Shown piece by piece: positions 26,854-36,481 of a DNA stretch of 64,000 nucleotides. The notes under the pieces are model-generated. The model saw only the letters and a list, made by a program, of their open reading frames with translations, was not told the origin of the DNA and did no database searches. The stretch's first letter is position 1. Every line of letters begins with the position of its first letter. The stretch is from positions 58,272 through 122,271 of the forward strand of contig CAJTMU010000001.1 of the NCBI GenBank assembly GCA_910577365.1. The letters are read 5' to 3'. Both the position numbers and the translations under genes were made by a program. This DNA is from an uncultured Oscillospiraceae bacterium (GTDB taxonomy: Bacteria > Bacillota > Clostridia > Oscillospirales > Ruminococcaceae).

Positions 26854-27252
26854 TTACCAGATAAATGCAAGAACTTCGCCGCCGACGTTAAGCTCGCGAG
26901 CCTTTTTGTCGGTCATGATGCCCTTGGAGGTGGACACGATAGCGATACCGAGTCCCTTCATTACCTTAGGCATATCCTTGCAGTTTGAATAAATTCGCAG
27001 ACCGGGCTTGGAAACGCGGCGTAAGCCGGTGATTACCTGCGCCCTTGTGTCTGTGTACTTGAGAGTCACTCTGATGATACCCTGCTTGTTGTCGTCAATG
27101 ACTTTGAAAGCCTTGATGTAGCCCTCGTCCAGAAGAATCTGGGCGATCTGCTTTTTCAAGTTGGAAGCAGGAACATCAACAGAAGGATGCTTTGCAGAGT
27201 TTGCGTTACGAATTCTCGTCAGCATATCTGCGATAGTATCAGTGATCTGCAT
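26854..27252 (-). CDS. rpsH: 30S ribosomal protein S8
   Basis: The protein has 132 residues. It is a primary binder of 16S rRNA helix 21 and, in E. coli, the repressor of the spc operon. [20 protein letters not shown] at the start and the [20 protein letters not shown] end are signatures. A 161-base gap before it holds a GCCCC/GGGGC hairpin (27315-27327), unlike the tight spacing elsewhere. Confidence 0.97.
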   Translation of the reverse strand: MQITDTIADMLTRIRNANSAKHPSVDVPASNLKKQIAQILLDEGYIKAFKVIDDNKQGIIRVTLKYTDTRAQVITGLRRVSKPGLRIYSNCKDMPKVMKGLGIAIVSTSKGIMTDKKARELNVGGEVLAFIW

Positions 27253-27413
27253 TCATTTACCTCCTATTACGAAAGCCGTTACGGAACCGATTGCCCGTCG
27301 TACTATCATTATTTGCCCCAAAGGGGCTATATTAAGCCGGGCTTTATTCTATCCAAAAACCCGCCCGGCGAGGGGACATAAATCCGCAGGAAGCTGTTGC
27401 TTCCCACCTTAAA

Positions 27414-27599
27414 TTACCAGCTTGCTTTCTTTACGCCGGGGATCTGACCCTTATAGGCAAGCTCTCTGAAGCAGATTCTGCAAATGCCGAACTTGCGCAG
27501 GTACGCATGAGGTCTGCCGCAGAGCTTGCATCTGTTATAAGCGCGGGTAGAGAACTTGGGCGCTCTCTGCTGCTTAGCTTTCAATGACTTCTTTGCCAT
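27414..27599 (-). CDS. rpsZ: 30S ribosomal protein S14, zinc-binding type Z
   Basis: The protein has 61 residues, the short S14 form. CKLC and CRIC with the intervening [12 protein letters not shown] give the four zinc cysteines of the C+ type. It stabilises the head of the small subunit. It follows rplE by 21 bases. Confidence 0.96.
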   Translation of the reverse strand: MAKKSLKAKQQRAPKFSTRAYNRCKLCGRPHAYLRKFGICRICFRELAYKGQIPGVKKASW

Positions 27600-27620
27600 A
27601 ACTGATCCTGCGTCCTTTCT

Positions 27621-28160
27621 TTACTTCTCAAAGGGAGCGCCCATCAGGCTGAGCAGCTCTCTCGCTTCCTCATCGGTCTTTGCGGTGGTGATAAAGTTGA
27701 TGTCCATGCCGCGAACCGCGTCAATCTTATCGTACTCGATCTCGGGGAAGATCAACTGCTCCTTAAGACCCATGGAATAATTTCCTCTGCCGTCAAAAGA
27801 ATTGGGGTTGATGCCTCTGAAGTCGCGTACACGGGGAAGAGCAACGTTGAAGAGTCTGTCGAGGAATTCATACATGATATCGCCGCGCAGCGTTACCTTT
27901 ACGCCGATAACCTGACCCTCTCTGAGCTTGAAGTTCGCAACCGACTTCTTAGCGCGGCAGGGTACGGGCTTCTGTCCGGTGATCGTCGCCAGCTCGTTGG
28001 AAACGTTCTCTATTATCTTCGCGTTCTCCTTCGCCTCTCCGCAGCCTACATTGACTACAATCTTGTCCAGCTTGGGAGTCTGCATGACAGACTTGTAGCC
28101 GAACTTCTTGAAAAGCGCGGGAGCAACGGATTCTTTATAGAAATCCTTCATTCTTGCCAT
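27621..28160 (-). CDS. rplE: 50S ribosomal protein L5
   Basis: The protein has 179 residues. It binds 5S rRNA and forms part of the bridge to the small-subunit head. Signatures are [30 protein letters not shown] and [20 protein letters not shown] at the end. It lies between rplX and rpsZ. Confidence 0.97.
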   Translation of the reverse strand: MARMKDFYKESVAPALFKKFGYKSVMQTPKLDKIVVNVGCGEAKENAKIIENVSNELATITGQKPVPCRAKKSVANFKLREGQVIGVKVTLRGDIMYEFLDRLFNVALPRVRDFRGINPNSFDGRGNYSMGLKEQLIFPEIEYDKIDAVRGMDINFITTAKTDEEARELLSLMGAPFEK

Positions 28161-28246
28161 TGTTATTTACTCCTATCTGACAGCCGGATTTTAATGCGGG
28201 CTTTACCGCGCCGCATTGCTTGTATCCGACCGATCTCAAAGCAATA

Positions 28247-28567
28247 TCAGTATTTCAGCTCTGCGCCGCAGTGCTTGCAAACTCTGACTTTCTTGCCGTC
28301 CTGAATCTTGTGAGCAACTCTGGTGGTCTTGTCGCACTTGGGGCAAACCAGCATTACCTTGGAAGCGTACATAGCGCCCTCCGCCTGTATTCTGCCGCCC
28401 AGCTGACCCGCCTGCTTGGGCTTAACATGCTTGGTTACCATGTTAACGCCCTCGACGATGACCTTGCCCTCTTTCGCGGAAACCTGCACAACCTTGCCCT
28501 TGCTGCCCTTTTCCGCGCCGCTGATGACCTGAACCTTATCGCCGGTCTTGATGTTTAAGCTGTTCAT
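28247..28567 (-). CDS. rplX: 50S ribosomal protein L24
   Basis: The protein has 106 residues. The KOW motif (KTGDKVQVISGAEKGSKGKV) starts it; L24 nucleates large-subunit assembly. The C-terminal part has CPKC and CKHC, a zinc-ribbon-like end that is frequent in clostridial L24. It follows rplN by 13 bases. Confidence 0.97.
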   Translation of the reverse strand: MNSLNIKTGDKVQVISGAEKGSKGKVVQVSAKEGKVIVEGVNMVTKHVKPKQAGQLGGRIQAEGAMYASKVMLVCPKCDKTTRVAHKIQDGKKVRVCKHCGAELKY

Positions 28568-28580
28568 TTCAGGTCCTCCT

Positions 28581-28949
28581 TTACAGTACTTCGGGAGCGA
28601 GCGAAAGGATCTTCATGTAGTCCTTATCGCGCAGCTCTCTGGCTACCGGCCCAAAAATACGAGTTCCCCTCGGATTTTTGTCCTCCTTTATGATAACCGC
28701 CGCGTTTTCATCGAAGCGGATATATGTTCCGTCGTCGCGTCTGAGACCCTTTGCGGAACGAACAACAACGCACTTTACAACGTCGCCCTTCTTTACAACG
28801 CCGCCGGGTGTAGCTTTTTTAACGGAAGCGATGATAACATCACCGATGTTTGCGTATCTTCTGCGGGTACCGCCCAGCACTCTGATACACATAAGCTCCT
28901 TCGCGCCCGTGTTGTCGGCAACCTTGAGCATTGTCTGCATCTGAATCAT
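28581..28949 (-). CDS. rplN: 50S ribosomal protein L14
   Basis: The protein has 122 residues, family length. It binds 23S rRNA on the subunit interface and contacts 16S helix 44. [20 protein letters not shown] at the start and [20 protein letters not shown] near the end are diagnostic. Confidence 0.97.
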   Translation of the reverse strand: MIQMQTMLKVADNTGAKELMCIRVLGGTRRRYANIGDVIIASVKKATPGGVVKKGDVVKCVVVRSAKGLRRDDGTYIRFDENAAVIIKEDKNPRGTRIFGPVARELRDKDYMKILSLAPEVL

Positions 28950-28993
28950 GACATTCTACTCCTTTCGTAGATTTACGATTTATTTACCGCCAA

Positions 28994-29248
28994 TTACTTA
29001 GCGCGCTCGATGACGTTTACAAGACGCCATCTCTTATCCTTGGAAAGGGGGCGAGTCTCCATGATCTCAACTCTGTCTCCTATTCTGCAGGTGTTCTGCT
29101 CGTCGTGCGCCTTCAGCTTGATGGTGCGCTTTACGATCTTCTTATAAAGAGGATGACGAACATTGTCCTCGATTGCAACGACGATAGTCTTATCCATCTT
29201 GTCGCTTACAACCCTGCCAACTCTGGTCTTTCTTAAATTTCTTTCCAT
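28994..29248 (-). CDS. rpsQ: 30S ribosomal protein S17
   Basis: The protein has 84 residues with the OB-fold signature [17 protein letters not shown] and [20 protein letters not shown]. It is a primary 16S rRNA binder in the body of the small subunit. It lies between rpmC and rplN. Confidence 0.97.
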   Translation of the reverse strand: MERNLRKTRVGRVVSDKMDKTIVVAIEDNVRHPLYKKIVKRTIKLKAHDEQNTCRIGDRVEIMETRPLSKDKRWRLVNVIERAK

Positions 29249-29270
29249 GATTTGTTCTTATCCTCCTTCC

Positions 29271-29471
29271 TCAATCGTTAGCCGCAAGCTCGCGCTGGCG
29301 CTGAATGGTCTTAATGCGAGCGATATCCTTCTTGACCGCCTTTATTCTCGTGGGGTTGTCAAGCTGGTTTACGGCGAGCTGGAAGCGCAGGTTGAAAAGC
29401 TCCTGCTTAAGCTCGGCGAGCTTAGTTTCAAGCTCTGTTTCCGAAAGGTATTTGATCTCCGAAGCCTTCAT
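29271..29471 (-). CDS. rpmC: 50S ribosomal protein L29
   Basis: The protein has 66 residues forming two helices; [20 protein letters not shown] is the family signature. It lies at the tunnel exit, where trigger factor and SRP dock. The start overlaps the stop of rplP by one base. Confidence 0.96.
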   Translation of the reverse strand: MKASEIKYLSETELETKLAELKQELFNLRFQLAVNQLDNPTRIKAVKKDIARIKTIQRQRELAAND

Positions 29472-29893
29472 TAAAGCTCACCTCCGTCTTCCTTCTTTAC
29501 AAATTTGCACTTGATGGGGAGCTTGTGCATGGCAAGACGCATAGCCTCGCGCGCAGTCTCCTCGGGAACACCCGCTATCTCGAACATTACCCTGCCCGGC
29601 TTTACAACCGCTACCCAGTACTCGGGAGAACCCTTACCGGAACCCATACGAGTTCCAAGCGGCTTTGTGGTAACGGGCTTGTCGGGGAATATCTTTATCC
29701 ATACCTGACCGCCACGCTTGATATAACGTGTCATCGCGATACGGGCAGCCTCTATCTGATTGGACTTTATCCATGCGGCCTCAAGCGCCTGCAATCCGTA
29801 CTCGCCGTTGGAAACGGTGTTGCCTCTTGTAGCCACACCCTTGCGGCGGCCTCTCTGTACTCTTCTGTACTTTACTCTCTTAGGAAGCAGCAT
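29471..29893 (-). CDS. rplP: 50S ribosomal protein L16
   Basis: The protein has 140 residues. It organises the A-site region of the large subunit. [19 protein letters not shown] and [20 protein letters not shown] are signatures. Start and stop codons overlap by one base with rpsC and rpmC, a tightly coupled trio. Confidence 0.97.
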   Translation of the reverse strand: MLLPKRVKYRRVQRGRRKGVATRGNTVSNGEYGLQALEAAWIKSNQIEAARIAMTRYIKRGGQVWIKIFPDKPVTTKPLGTRMGSGKGSPEYWVAVVKPGRVMFEIAGVPEETAREAMRLAMHKLPIKCKFVKKEDGGEL

Positions 29894-30651
29894 TATTCGT
29901 TACCCCCTTCTTTTTTAGCTTCTCTGGGTCTGCGGGGACGGCGATCGTCGCGTCCTCTGCCCGCGCCGTTTCTGTCATTGCGGCGTCTGTCGGGTCTTTC
30001 GGTTCTCTGTGCGGGAACCTCTCCCTTAAGAACCTCACCCTTATATATCCATACCTTAACGCCGATAACGCCGTAGGTGGTGTTAGCTCTCGCTACGCCG
30101 TAGTCGATGTCCGCGCGAAGGGTCTGAAGCGGGATCGTACCCTCATGGTAGCTCTCGCTGCGCGCGATCTCCGCGCCGCCCAGACGACCGCTTACCATTG
30201 TCTTGATGCCCTTTGCGCCGCTCTTCATGGTTCTGCCGATAACCTGCTTCATAGCGCGGCGGAAGGAAACGCGTCCCTCCAGCTGCTGAGCGATGTTCTC
30301 CGCAACCAGCTGAGCGTTGAGGTCGGGATTCTTGACCTCGATTATCTTTATGTCAACCTTTTTGCCCGTGAGCTTTTCCATCTCGCCCTTGAGCTTGTCT
30401 ACCTCCGCGCCCTTAGCGCCGATAACCATACCGGGCTTTGCGCAGCTGATGGCGATGGTGACCTTATCGCCGGTTCTTTCGATCTCTATCGTGGGAACGC
30501 CCGCTTTGTACAGCTTCTTCTTAAGAACCTCGCGAATTTTATAGTCCTCGACAAGTGTATCACCGAAGGTTGCTTTGCCCGCGAACCAGCGAGAATCCCA
30601 ATCCTTGATTACACCCACTCTGAGACCGTGTGGATTAACCTTCTGTCCCAT
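29893..30651 (-). CDS. rpsC: 30S ribosomal protein S3
   Basis: The protein has 252 residues with the KH domain ([20 protein letters not shown]) and the S3 C-terminal domain ([20 protein letters not shown]). It forms the mRNA entry pore. The last 40 residues are an Arg/Asp/Gly-rich basic tail, longer than in many relatives and likely disordered. Confidence 0.97.
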   Translation of the reverse strand: MGQKVNPHGLRVGVIKDWDSRWFAGKATFGDTLVEDYKIREVLKKKLYKAGVPTIEIERTGDKVTIAISCAKPGMVIGAKGAEVDKLKGEMEKLTGKKVDIKIIEVKNPDLNAQLVAENIAQQLEGRVSFRRAMKQVIGRTMKSGAKGIKTMVSGRLGGAEIARSESYHEGTIPLQTLRADIDYGVARANTTYGVIGVKVWIYKGEVLKGEVPAQRTERPDRRRNDRNGAGRGRDDRRPRRPREAKKEGGNE

Positions 30652-30665
30652 TGTAATTCTCCTCC

Positions 30666-31001
30666 TTATTCAGCTTCTTTAACAACCAGTGTGATATTGG
30701 ACGTTCTCTTGAGAATCCTGTGAGCACGGCCGTGATCCTTAGGTCTGATACGCTTTAATGTTACGCCCGCGCCTACGAAGCACTCCGAAACGTAAAGATT
30801 GCTCGTGTCCATGTTGTGGTTGTTCTCCGCGTTGGCAACCGCGGACTTGAGCAGCTTCGCGAGAGGCTCGCAAGCGGACTTGGGGGTATTGTTGAGTATT
30901 GCCATTGCAACCTCCACAGGCTTGTTTCTGATAAGATCCAGCACTATGCCGACCTTTCTCGGAGAAATACGAACCTGTCTGAGTTCAGCTCTAGCTTCCA
31001 T
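30666..31001 (-). CDS. rplV: 50S ribosomal protein L22
   Basis: The protein has 111 residues. Its beta-hairpin lines the peptide exit tunnel. [20 protein letters not shown] and the C-terminal [20 protein letters not shown] are typical. It lies between rpsS and rpsC. Confidence 0.97.
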   Translation of the reverse strand: MEARAELRQVRISPRKVGIVLDLIRNKPVEVAMAILNNTPKSACEPLAKLLKSAVANAENNHNMDTSNLYVSECFVGAGVTLKRIRPKDHGRAHRILKRTSNITLVVKEAE

Positions 31002-31013
31002 ATTTTCTCCTCC

Positions 31014-31292
31014 TTACTTCTTGCCCGTAGTTTTGCTTCCCGCGTGACCCTTAAAGGTTCTTGTGGGGGCAAACTCACCCAGCTTGTGACCTACCATATC
31101 CTCAGTAACGTATACCGGAACATGCTTTCTGCCGTCATGAACGGCAAATGTGTGACCTACGAAATCGGGGAAAATCGTGGAAGAACGGCTCCAAGTCTTG
31201 AGAACCTTCTTCTCTCCCGCCTCGTTCATCGCAAGAACTCTCTTAAAAAGAGCTTCCTGGACGTAAGGTCCCTTTTTAACGCTTCTTCCCAT
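31014..31292 (-). CDS. rpsS: 30S ribosomal protein S19
   Basis: The protein has 92 residues starting [15 protein letters not shown] at ATG 31292, which has GAAAGGA upstream; a longer frame to 31322 adds ten residues foreign to the family. It sits in the head near the A site. A 150-base gap before it holds a small AGCTGTT-type hairpin and is unusual in this packed cluster. Confidence 0.96.
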   Translation of the reverse strand: MGRSVKKGPYVQEALFKRVLAMNEAGEKKVLKTWSRSSTIFPDFVGHTFAVHDGRKHVPVYVTEDMVGHKLGEFAPTRTFKGHAGSKTTGKK

Positions 31293-31442
31293 GTCATTTA
31301 TTCCTTTCAAGTTGAGCTGCAAGTTAACGAGCAGCGGCAGCCGCCTTGCGTTTTACGCACAACTTTAATAATGATGTGCAACGCTGTTCTTATTAACAGC
31401 AACTTCAGGTTAATTATTCTGCTTTCGTTAAAGAACTCCGGA

Positions 31443-32276
31443 TTACTTACCGTTTCTTCTCTTAACAATAAACTTGTTGGACGCTTTCTTGGTGGAACGC
31501 GTCTTGTATCCGAGAGCGGGCTTGCCCCAAGGAGTAACAGGTCCGGGACGTCCAACGGGGGATTTGCCCTCGCCGCCGCCGTGCGGGTGGTCGTTCGGGT
31601 TCATTACTGAACCGCGTACCGTGGGTCTGATGCCGAGGTGACGTGTTCTTCCCGCCTTGCCCAGATTTACGTTCTCGTGGTCGAGGTTGGATACAACACC
31701 GATTGACGCCATGCAGTTCGCCGAAACGTTTCTCAGTTCGCCGCTGGGCAGACGGATAAGCGCGTAGCCGTTCTCCTTAGCCATCAGCTGAGCCATGTTG
31801 CCCGCCGAGCGCACAAGCTGAGCGCCCTTGCCGGGGTGAAGCTCGATGTTATGGATGACCGTACCTACGGGAATATCGGAAAGCGCCAGAGCGTTGCCGG
31901 GCTTGATATCTGCGTCGGCGCCCGCGCGAACGGTGTCGCCTACCTTAAGTCCGTCGGGAGCGATGATATATCTCTTCTCGCCGTCCTCATACTTTACCAG
32001 CGCAATGAACGCGGAACGGTTGGGATCGTACTCGAGAGTCATAACCTCAGCGTTCATGCCCTGCTTGTTTCTCTTGAAGTCAATAACGCGGTACTTGCGT
32101 CTGTTTCCGCCGCCGATGTGTCTAACGGTGATACGACCGTAGCTGTTGCGTCCGGCGGTCTTTTTAACCGGCTCCAGAAGGCTTTTTTCGGGAGCAACTT
32201 TGGATAAGCCGCTGTAATCGGTAACAGTCATGCCGCGACGGCTGTTATTGACGGGCTTATATGCTTTGATAGCCAT
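31443..32276 (-). CDS. rplB: 50S ribosomal protein L2
   Basis: The protein has 277 residues. It is needed for subunit joining and peptidyl transfer. The RNA-binding domain begins [19 protein letters not shown] and the conserved active-site-near sequence is [20 protein letters not shown]. It follows rplW by 17 bases. Confidence 0.97.
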   Translation of the reverse strand: MAIKAYKPVNNSRRGMTVTDYSGLSKVAPEKSLLEPVKKTAGRNSYGRITVRHIGGGNRRKYRVIDFKRNKQGMNAEVMTLEYDPNRSAFIALVKYEDGEKRYIIAPDGLKVGDTVRAGADADIKPGNALALSDIPVGTVIHNIELHPGKGAQLVRSAGNMAQLMAKENGYALIRLPSGELRNVSANCMASIGVVSNLDHENVNLGKAGRTRHLGIRPTVRGSVMNPNDHPHGGGEGKSPVGRPGPVTPWGKPALGYKTRSTKKASNKFIVKRRNGK

Positions 32277-32293
32277 TTCGTTTCACTCCTTAC

Positions 32294-32593
32294 TTAAATC
32301 ATACCGTCGAAGAACTCGATCGTCTTAGAACCCTCTTTGAGAGTTACGACAGCCTTCTTCCAATCGGAAGAATAGCCGATGCTTCTGCCCATTCTCTTCT
32401 TTCTTCCGCGAACGCTTACGGTGTTTACCTTAGCCACCTTAACGCCCTTGAAGAGAGTCTCGACCGCCTTTGCGATCTCGATTTTATTAGCGGACTTCGC
32501 AACCTTAAAGGTGTACTTGCCCTGCGCCAAGCACTCCATGCTGTGCTCTGTGATAATGGGCTTGATGATAATATCCTGAGCGGTCTTTTCCAT
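32294..32593 (-). CDS. rplW: 50S ribosomal protein L23
   Basis: The protein has 99 residues. L23 is the main docking site for trigger factor and SRP at the tunnel exit. KPIITEHSME and YTFKVAKSANKIEIAKAVE are typical. The start overlaps the stop of rplD by one base. Confidence 0.96.
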   Translation of the reverse strand: MEKTAQDIIIKPIITEHSMECLAQGKYTFKVAKSANKIEIAKAVETLFKGVKVAKVNTVSVRGRKKRMGRSIGYSSDWKKAVVTLKEGSKTIEFFDGMI

Positions 32594-33216
32594 TACGCGT
32601 ACACCTCCTCAAGCTTCTCCACCGCGCCCTTAACTATAACGAACTTGTCGCAGTTAAGAATGTCGTAAACATTGAGAGTGTTCGCCTGTGTGGTCTTAAC
32701 GCCCTGAATGTTCGCCGCGGATTTGATAACCTTGCTGTCAACGCTGTCGAGCACGATGAGAGTTTTCTTCTCCGCACCCAGAGCCTTCAGCATTGCGACC
32801 ATTGTCTTGGTCTTGAACTCGTCAGTCTTGATAGCGTCGACAACTACCATCTCGTTCTCGCTTACCTTGCTGGAAAGCGCGGACAGCATAGCGAGCTTCT
32901 TTACTTTCTTATTAAGAACGAATCTGTAAGAACGGGGCTTCGGTCCAAGCGCAACGCCGCCGTGTCTCCACTGAGGCGCTCTTGTGGAACCCTGTCTTGC
33001 ATGACCTGTTCCCTTTTGTCTCCAGGGCTTTCTTCCTCCGCCGCTTACCTCTGTTCTGGTAAGAGTGGACTGTGTGCCCTGACGCTGATTTGCGAGATAA
33101 TTCACAACAGCGGAGTGCATAGCGGTTTTGTTGGGCGTTATACCAAACACTGCGTCGTTAAGCTCAATTTCGGAAACGACCTTGCCCGCCATATCTACTA
33201 CATTTATCTTTGACAT
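32593..33216 (-). CDS. rplD: 50S ribosomal protein L4
   Basis: The protein has 207 residues. Its loop (GGGRKPWRQKGTGHARQGST) reaches the exit tunnel. In E. coli L4 represses this operon through the S10 leader; whether the long leader upstream of rpsJ does that here is open. It lies 17 bases after rplC. Confidence 0.97.
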   Translation of the reverse strand: MSKINVVDMAGKVVSEIELNDAVFGITPNKTAMHSAVVNYLANQRQGTQSTLTRTEVSGGGRKPWRQKGTGHARQGSTRAPQWRHGGVALGPKPRSYRFVLNKKVKKLAMLSALSSKVSENEMVVVDAIKTDEFKTKTMVAMLKALGAEKKTLIVLDSVDSKVIKSAANIQGVKTTQANTLNVYDILNCDKFVIVKGAVEKLEEVYA

Positions 33217-33233
33217 GATGGTGTCCTCCCCTC

Positions 33234-33866
33234 TTATGCTTTCACTGCGTCGCAGATGGTCACTACGCCGCCCTTGGGTCCGGGAACAGCGCCCTTTACG
33301 GCAATAAGATTGTTTTCTGTGTCAACCTTAACTACCACAAGATTCTGAACCGTTACGTTCTCCGCGCCCAGATGACCCGCCATCTTCTTGCCCTTGAATA
33401 TTCTTGAAGGGCTGGAGCAGGCACCCATAGAGCCTGCCTCTCTTGCAACGGGACCCGTACCGTGTGACTCTCTGAGTCTGTGCTGATTGTGACGCTTGAT
33501 AGCGCCTGCGTAGCCCTTGCCCTTGCTTACGCCAGCAACGTCAATAACGTCGCCCTCGGCGAAAACGTCCGCTTTGATAACGTCGCCGGTGTTGAAGCCG
33601 GAAATATCGTCGAAACGGAACTCCTTAAGAGTCTTTTTCAGCGCCACGTCATTCTTCTTGAAGTGACCTGCCTCGGGCTTGTTCACATGCTTGGGGGATA
33701 CGTCCCCGAAACCGAGCTGAACAGCCTCATAGCCGTCGTTTTCGGTCGTCTTTTTCTGTACGACCACACAGGGACCCGCTTCGATAACGGTTACGGGAAC
33801 GACCTTGCCTGCCTCGTCAAAGACCTGCGTCATGCCGATCTTCTTGCCGATAATACCTTTTGTCAT
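33234..33866 (-). CDS. rplC: 50S ribosomal protein L3
   Basis: The protein has 210 residues starting [17 protein letters not shown] at ATG 33866 with AAGGAGG upstream. L3 initiates large-subunit assembly and reaches the peptidyl-transferase centre ([20 protein letters not shown]). The 127-base gap before it carries a GTTGGCTT/AAGCCAAC stem near 33951-33975. Confidence 0.97.
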   Translation of the reverse strand: MTKGIIGKKIGMTQVFDEAGKVVPVTVIEAGPCVVVQKKTTENDGYEAVQLGFGDVSPKHVNKPEAGHFKKNDVALKKTLKEFRFDDISGFNTGDVIKADVFAEGDVIDVAGVSKGKGYAGAIKRHNQHRLRESHGTGPVAREAGSMGACSSPSRIFKGKKMAGHLGAENVTVQNLVVVKVDTENNLIAVKGAVPGPKGGVVTICDAVKA

Positions 33867-33993
33867 TTCGGCTTTTCCTCCTTGATAGGTTATTGGTTGA
33901 GGCAAACGCCCCAACATGACCACGCGCCTTACGCGCTATGGTTAGTGGTTGGCTTCATTGGGTAAGCCAACATAACTCCAACGTAATCTATAA

Positions 33994-34305
33994 TCAGATG
34001 TCCATTGAAATTTCTACGCCTGCGGGCAGCTCCAGGTTCTGGAGAGCCTCGATAGTCTTCTGAGAAGGACGGATAACATCTACAAGGCGCTTGTGAGTTC
34101 TCAGCTCGAACTGCTCACGGGAATCCTTGTATTTGTGTACCGCTCTCAGAATGGTTACCACTTCCTTATCAGTGGGAAGCGGAATGGGACCTGCCACTCT
34201 CGCGCCGCCGCGCTTTGCCGCGTCAACGATCTTTGCCGCCGCTGCGTCAACGATACTGTGCTCGTAGCCCTTGATCCTGATTCTTACCTTTTCATTAGAT
34301 GCCAT
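33994..34305 (-). CDS. rpsJ: 30S ribosomal protein S10
   Basis: The protein has 103 residues: [20 protein letters not shown] and [20 protein letters not shown] are signatures. It is part of the small-subunit head and, as NusE, of antitermination complexes. It is the first gene of the ribosomal cluster; no tuf or fus gene precedes it. The start has AAAGGGCTG upstream. Confidence 0.97.
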   Translation of the reverse strand: MASNEKVRIRIKGYEHSIVDAAAAKIVDAAKRGGARVAGPIPLPTDKEVVTILRAVHKYKDSREQFELRTHKRLVDVIRPSQKTIEALQNLELPAGVEISMDI

Positions 34306-34630
34306 GATTTTTCAGCCCTTTCTTAAACTTGTGCGAACCCGCGTATTTTTCCAAGCGGGCTCATTTATGCCGGCGAAAGCCTGTTTGAAAAATCCACTGT
34401 GCCGTGTGTTTCATTCTCTGCACCGCTCGTCCGTTAGTTACCCGAATTCTTTCGGACACTTTAACGACTTCCGGCGAGGAACATCCACACGTTTTCTGTA
34501 AATCTCCCGCCCGATTTGAAACCGGACATACTCCGTCGAAATTCCCACGCGGCGAAATCGCCCATGCAACCTCCGACATCATCGCCATGCTCTTTCACGA
34601 CCATACGCAACACTGTTCCGCACAGCCGCC
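34306..34630 (-). promoter_or_regulatory. long leader of the ribosomal protein operon
   Basis: About 325 nt lie between the predicted transcription start and rpsJ. The leader is richer in G+C than the promoter region and has several possible stems, including GAGCCCGC/GCGGGTTC close to rpsJ. No protein-coding frame in it looks real. It is a natural place for autogenous control by a ribosomal protein, which is inference. Confidence 0.6.
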
Positions 34631-34637
34631 AAAGATT

Positions 34638-34666
34638 ATTTTACCACACATAACAAATAATTTCAA
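34638..34666 (-). promoter_or_regulatory. sigma-A promoter of the S10-spc-alpha cluster
   Basis: TTGAAA (34666-34661), a 17-base spacer and TAAAAT (34643-34638) on the minus strand, with AT-rich DNA upstream resembling an UP element (34670-34770). Confidence 0.88.
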
Positions 34667-34799
34667 GGGCAATGCTAAAAAAATCCCATTGCTGATAGAG
34701 AATTTTTTGAATAATTTTAAAATATTTTTGTGCAAAGTTCACAAATTGGGTTATTTATTCTAATTTTTTGCGCAAAGCACAGAGTTGCTTTAAGCTTCA

Positions 34800-34860
34800 G
34801 ATTGAAAACAAGTTACCGCAATGCAAAGTCGACACAGGAATTTTTTTTGCGAGAGACTGA
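34800..34860 (-). repeat. weak candidate copy R6 of the interspersed repeat
   Basis: On the minus strand GCAAAAAAAATTCCTGTGTC resembles the right arm of R2 (GCGAAAAATTCCTGCGTG). The left arm is not convincing. The surrounding gap to 35085 is otherwise AT-rich without recognisable features. Confidence 0.3.
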
Positions 34861-35085
34861 GTATATAACATGGAGCAAGGTTATGTGCAAAAATAAAGTA
34901 AACATATAAAGAAGCGTACCATGTTTTGCGCAAAGCTCTGCGATGTGTTGCAAACTTGGGCAGACCGCAGGTGTAAAAAACTGTAAGTTTCAATAAATCA
35001 GCTTAGACCGAAAAGATATACTACTGTATTATTCCCCCGGACAAAGCATATACTTTATATAGTAACACCTTTGGAGGTAAACAAA

Positions 35086-36234
35086 ATGAAAAAAACCATA
35101 TGCGCGTTATTATGTGCCGCGCTTATATCCCTGTTTATACCTATGCAGGCAAACGCGGAAGACGCTGAAAAGTCTTCGGCGGCAGCCAAATCCGAAATAC
35201 TGCTGGAAGCGGGCACAGGTCAGGTTCTTTGTTCCGCGAACCCCGACGCAAAGCTTCCAATGGCTTCAATAACCAAAATAATGGGACTTATTATATGGGG
35301 CGAAATGCTGGAGGACGGCACTCTCTCCCTTGACGAGAAAATAAAAGCCACATCATATGCCTCCTCCGCAGAAGGCAGTGTAATATGGCTGAACGCAGGC
35401 GAGGAAATGACCGCGGCGGAGCTTCTGGAGGCAGTAATTATCAGCTCTGCCAATGATGCGTGCATTGCTCTTGCCGAGCATACGGCGGGCAGCGAAGCAC
35501 AATTTGTCAAAACCATGAACAACCGTGCCCGCGCCCTCGGAATGAAAAACACGCGCTTTACCAATTGCGTAGGCTTTGATGAGGACGGTCACTACTCCAC
35601 CGCCCGCGATATCGCTGTTGCCACCGCCGAGCTTATGAAAATGGACGTATACCGAGGCTGGATGCTGACATGGATGGACTATCTGCGCGGCGGAGAAACG
35701 CAGCTTGTAAACACAAATAAGCTGATACGGTACTATGACGGCATTCTGGGCGGCAAAACGGGCACAACAGACAACGCAGGCTGCTGCCTTTCCGTATGCG
35801 CCGAAAGAAGCGACCTGCGTCTTGTGGCGGTAGTGCTGGGCTGTGAAGAGGATTCCGACAGATTTGATGAAGCGGAGCGCCTGCTTAACTATGGCTTTTC
35901 CTCCTTTGAAAAATTTACCCCTGAGATAGACTACTCAGAGCTGCTTCCTATAAAAGTTACCCGCGGTGCGGTGGATACCGTTGACCCGATAGTTTCCGAA
36001 AGCGGCGACGAATGCGTCGTGCGCAAGGGCGGCTCAAACGGCGTTGTTTATGAGTATACCTTTGTGGAGGAGCTTGAAGCCCCCGTCGAACGCGGACAGT
36101 TCGTGGGTGAATATCTTGTGCTGGTGGACGGAGTGGAGGTTTTTCGCTCGGAAATAGTCGCCGCAAAAGACGTGCCGCGCATGAATTTTCTGCGATGTCT
36201 GTGGCTGATACTCGGGGAGATGATAAGGCTTTAG
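35086..36234 (+). CDS. D-alanyl-D-alanine carboxypeptidase (penicillin-binding protein 5/6 type)
   Basis: The protein has 382 residues with a signal peptide ending around QANA (residue 24). The serine-peptidase set is complete: S61-I-T-K64, S121-A-N123 and K225-T-G227. It trims the terminal D-Ala from peptidoglycan stem peptides outside the cell. A C-terminal beta domain follows, and the hydrophobic end (FLRCLWLILGEMIRL) is probably an amphipathic membrane anchor. ATG at 35086 has TTTGGAGG upstream. The DacA/DacF subtype cannot be fixed from sequence alone. Confidence 0.92.
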   Translation: MKKTICALLCAALISLFIPMQANAEDAEKSSAAAKSEILLEAGTGQVLCSANPDAKLPMASITKIMGLIIWGEMLEDGTLSLDEKIKATSYASSAEGSVIWLNAGEEMTAAELLEAVIISSANDACIALAEHTAGSEAQFVKTMNNRARALGMKNTRFTNCVGFDEDGHYSTARDIAVATAELMKMDVYRGWMLTWMDYLRGGETQLVNTNKLIRYYDGILGGKTGTTDNAGCCLSVCAERSDLRLVAVVLGCEEDSDRFDEAERLLNYGFSSFEKFTPEIDYSELLPIKVTRGAVDTVDPIVSESGDECVVRKGGSNGVVYEYTFVEELEAPVERGQFVGEYLVLVDGVEVFRSEIVAAKDVPRMNFLRCLWLILGEMIRL

Positions 36235-36324
36235 ACAGCGTTGGGTAAACGGTAGTTTTCGGCTGACAGCGCCCTATACTTCCCAATTATTGCGCGGATT
36301 AAAAATGCAATGCTTCTAAAATGT

Positions 36325-36365
36325 GTTAGCGTACTGTGTATCTTAGCTTTCAGCGCCTTAATTTT
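36325..36365 (+). repeat. partial right end of the interspersed repeat (R9)
   Basis: GTATCTTAGCTTTCAGCGCC resembles the distal right end of R3 (AATCTGCTTACAGCGCC) and R4 (GTCTGCTTTCAGCTCC). The left arm is absent, so this is a fragment at best. Confidence 0.35.
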
Positions 36366-36446
36366 TAATTATTGTGTGGTTTAATGTTATTTGCAAGCAC
36401 CCTTTTGACAGTTTATCCTTAATTTTTATTTTTTTTTAAAAAGCCC

Positions 36447-36475
36447 TTGACAATCCTTATAAAATAGGTTAAAAT
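36447..36475 (+). promoter_or_regulatory. consensus sigma-A promoter in front of the RNA candidate
   Basis: TTGACA (36447-36452), 17 bases, TAAAAT (36470-36475). This is one of the strongest promoters in the window, yet no credible protein-coding gene follows for 750 bases. Confidence 0.85.
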
Positions 36476-36481
36476 AAAAAC

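Noticed and set aside
25640..26992. Plus-strand open frame of 450 codons
   Set aside because: Antisense to rpsE, rplR, rplF and rpsH; spans their gaps only because clostridial ribosomal genes avoid certain codons.
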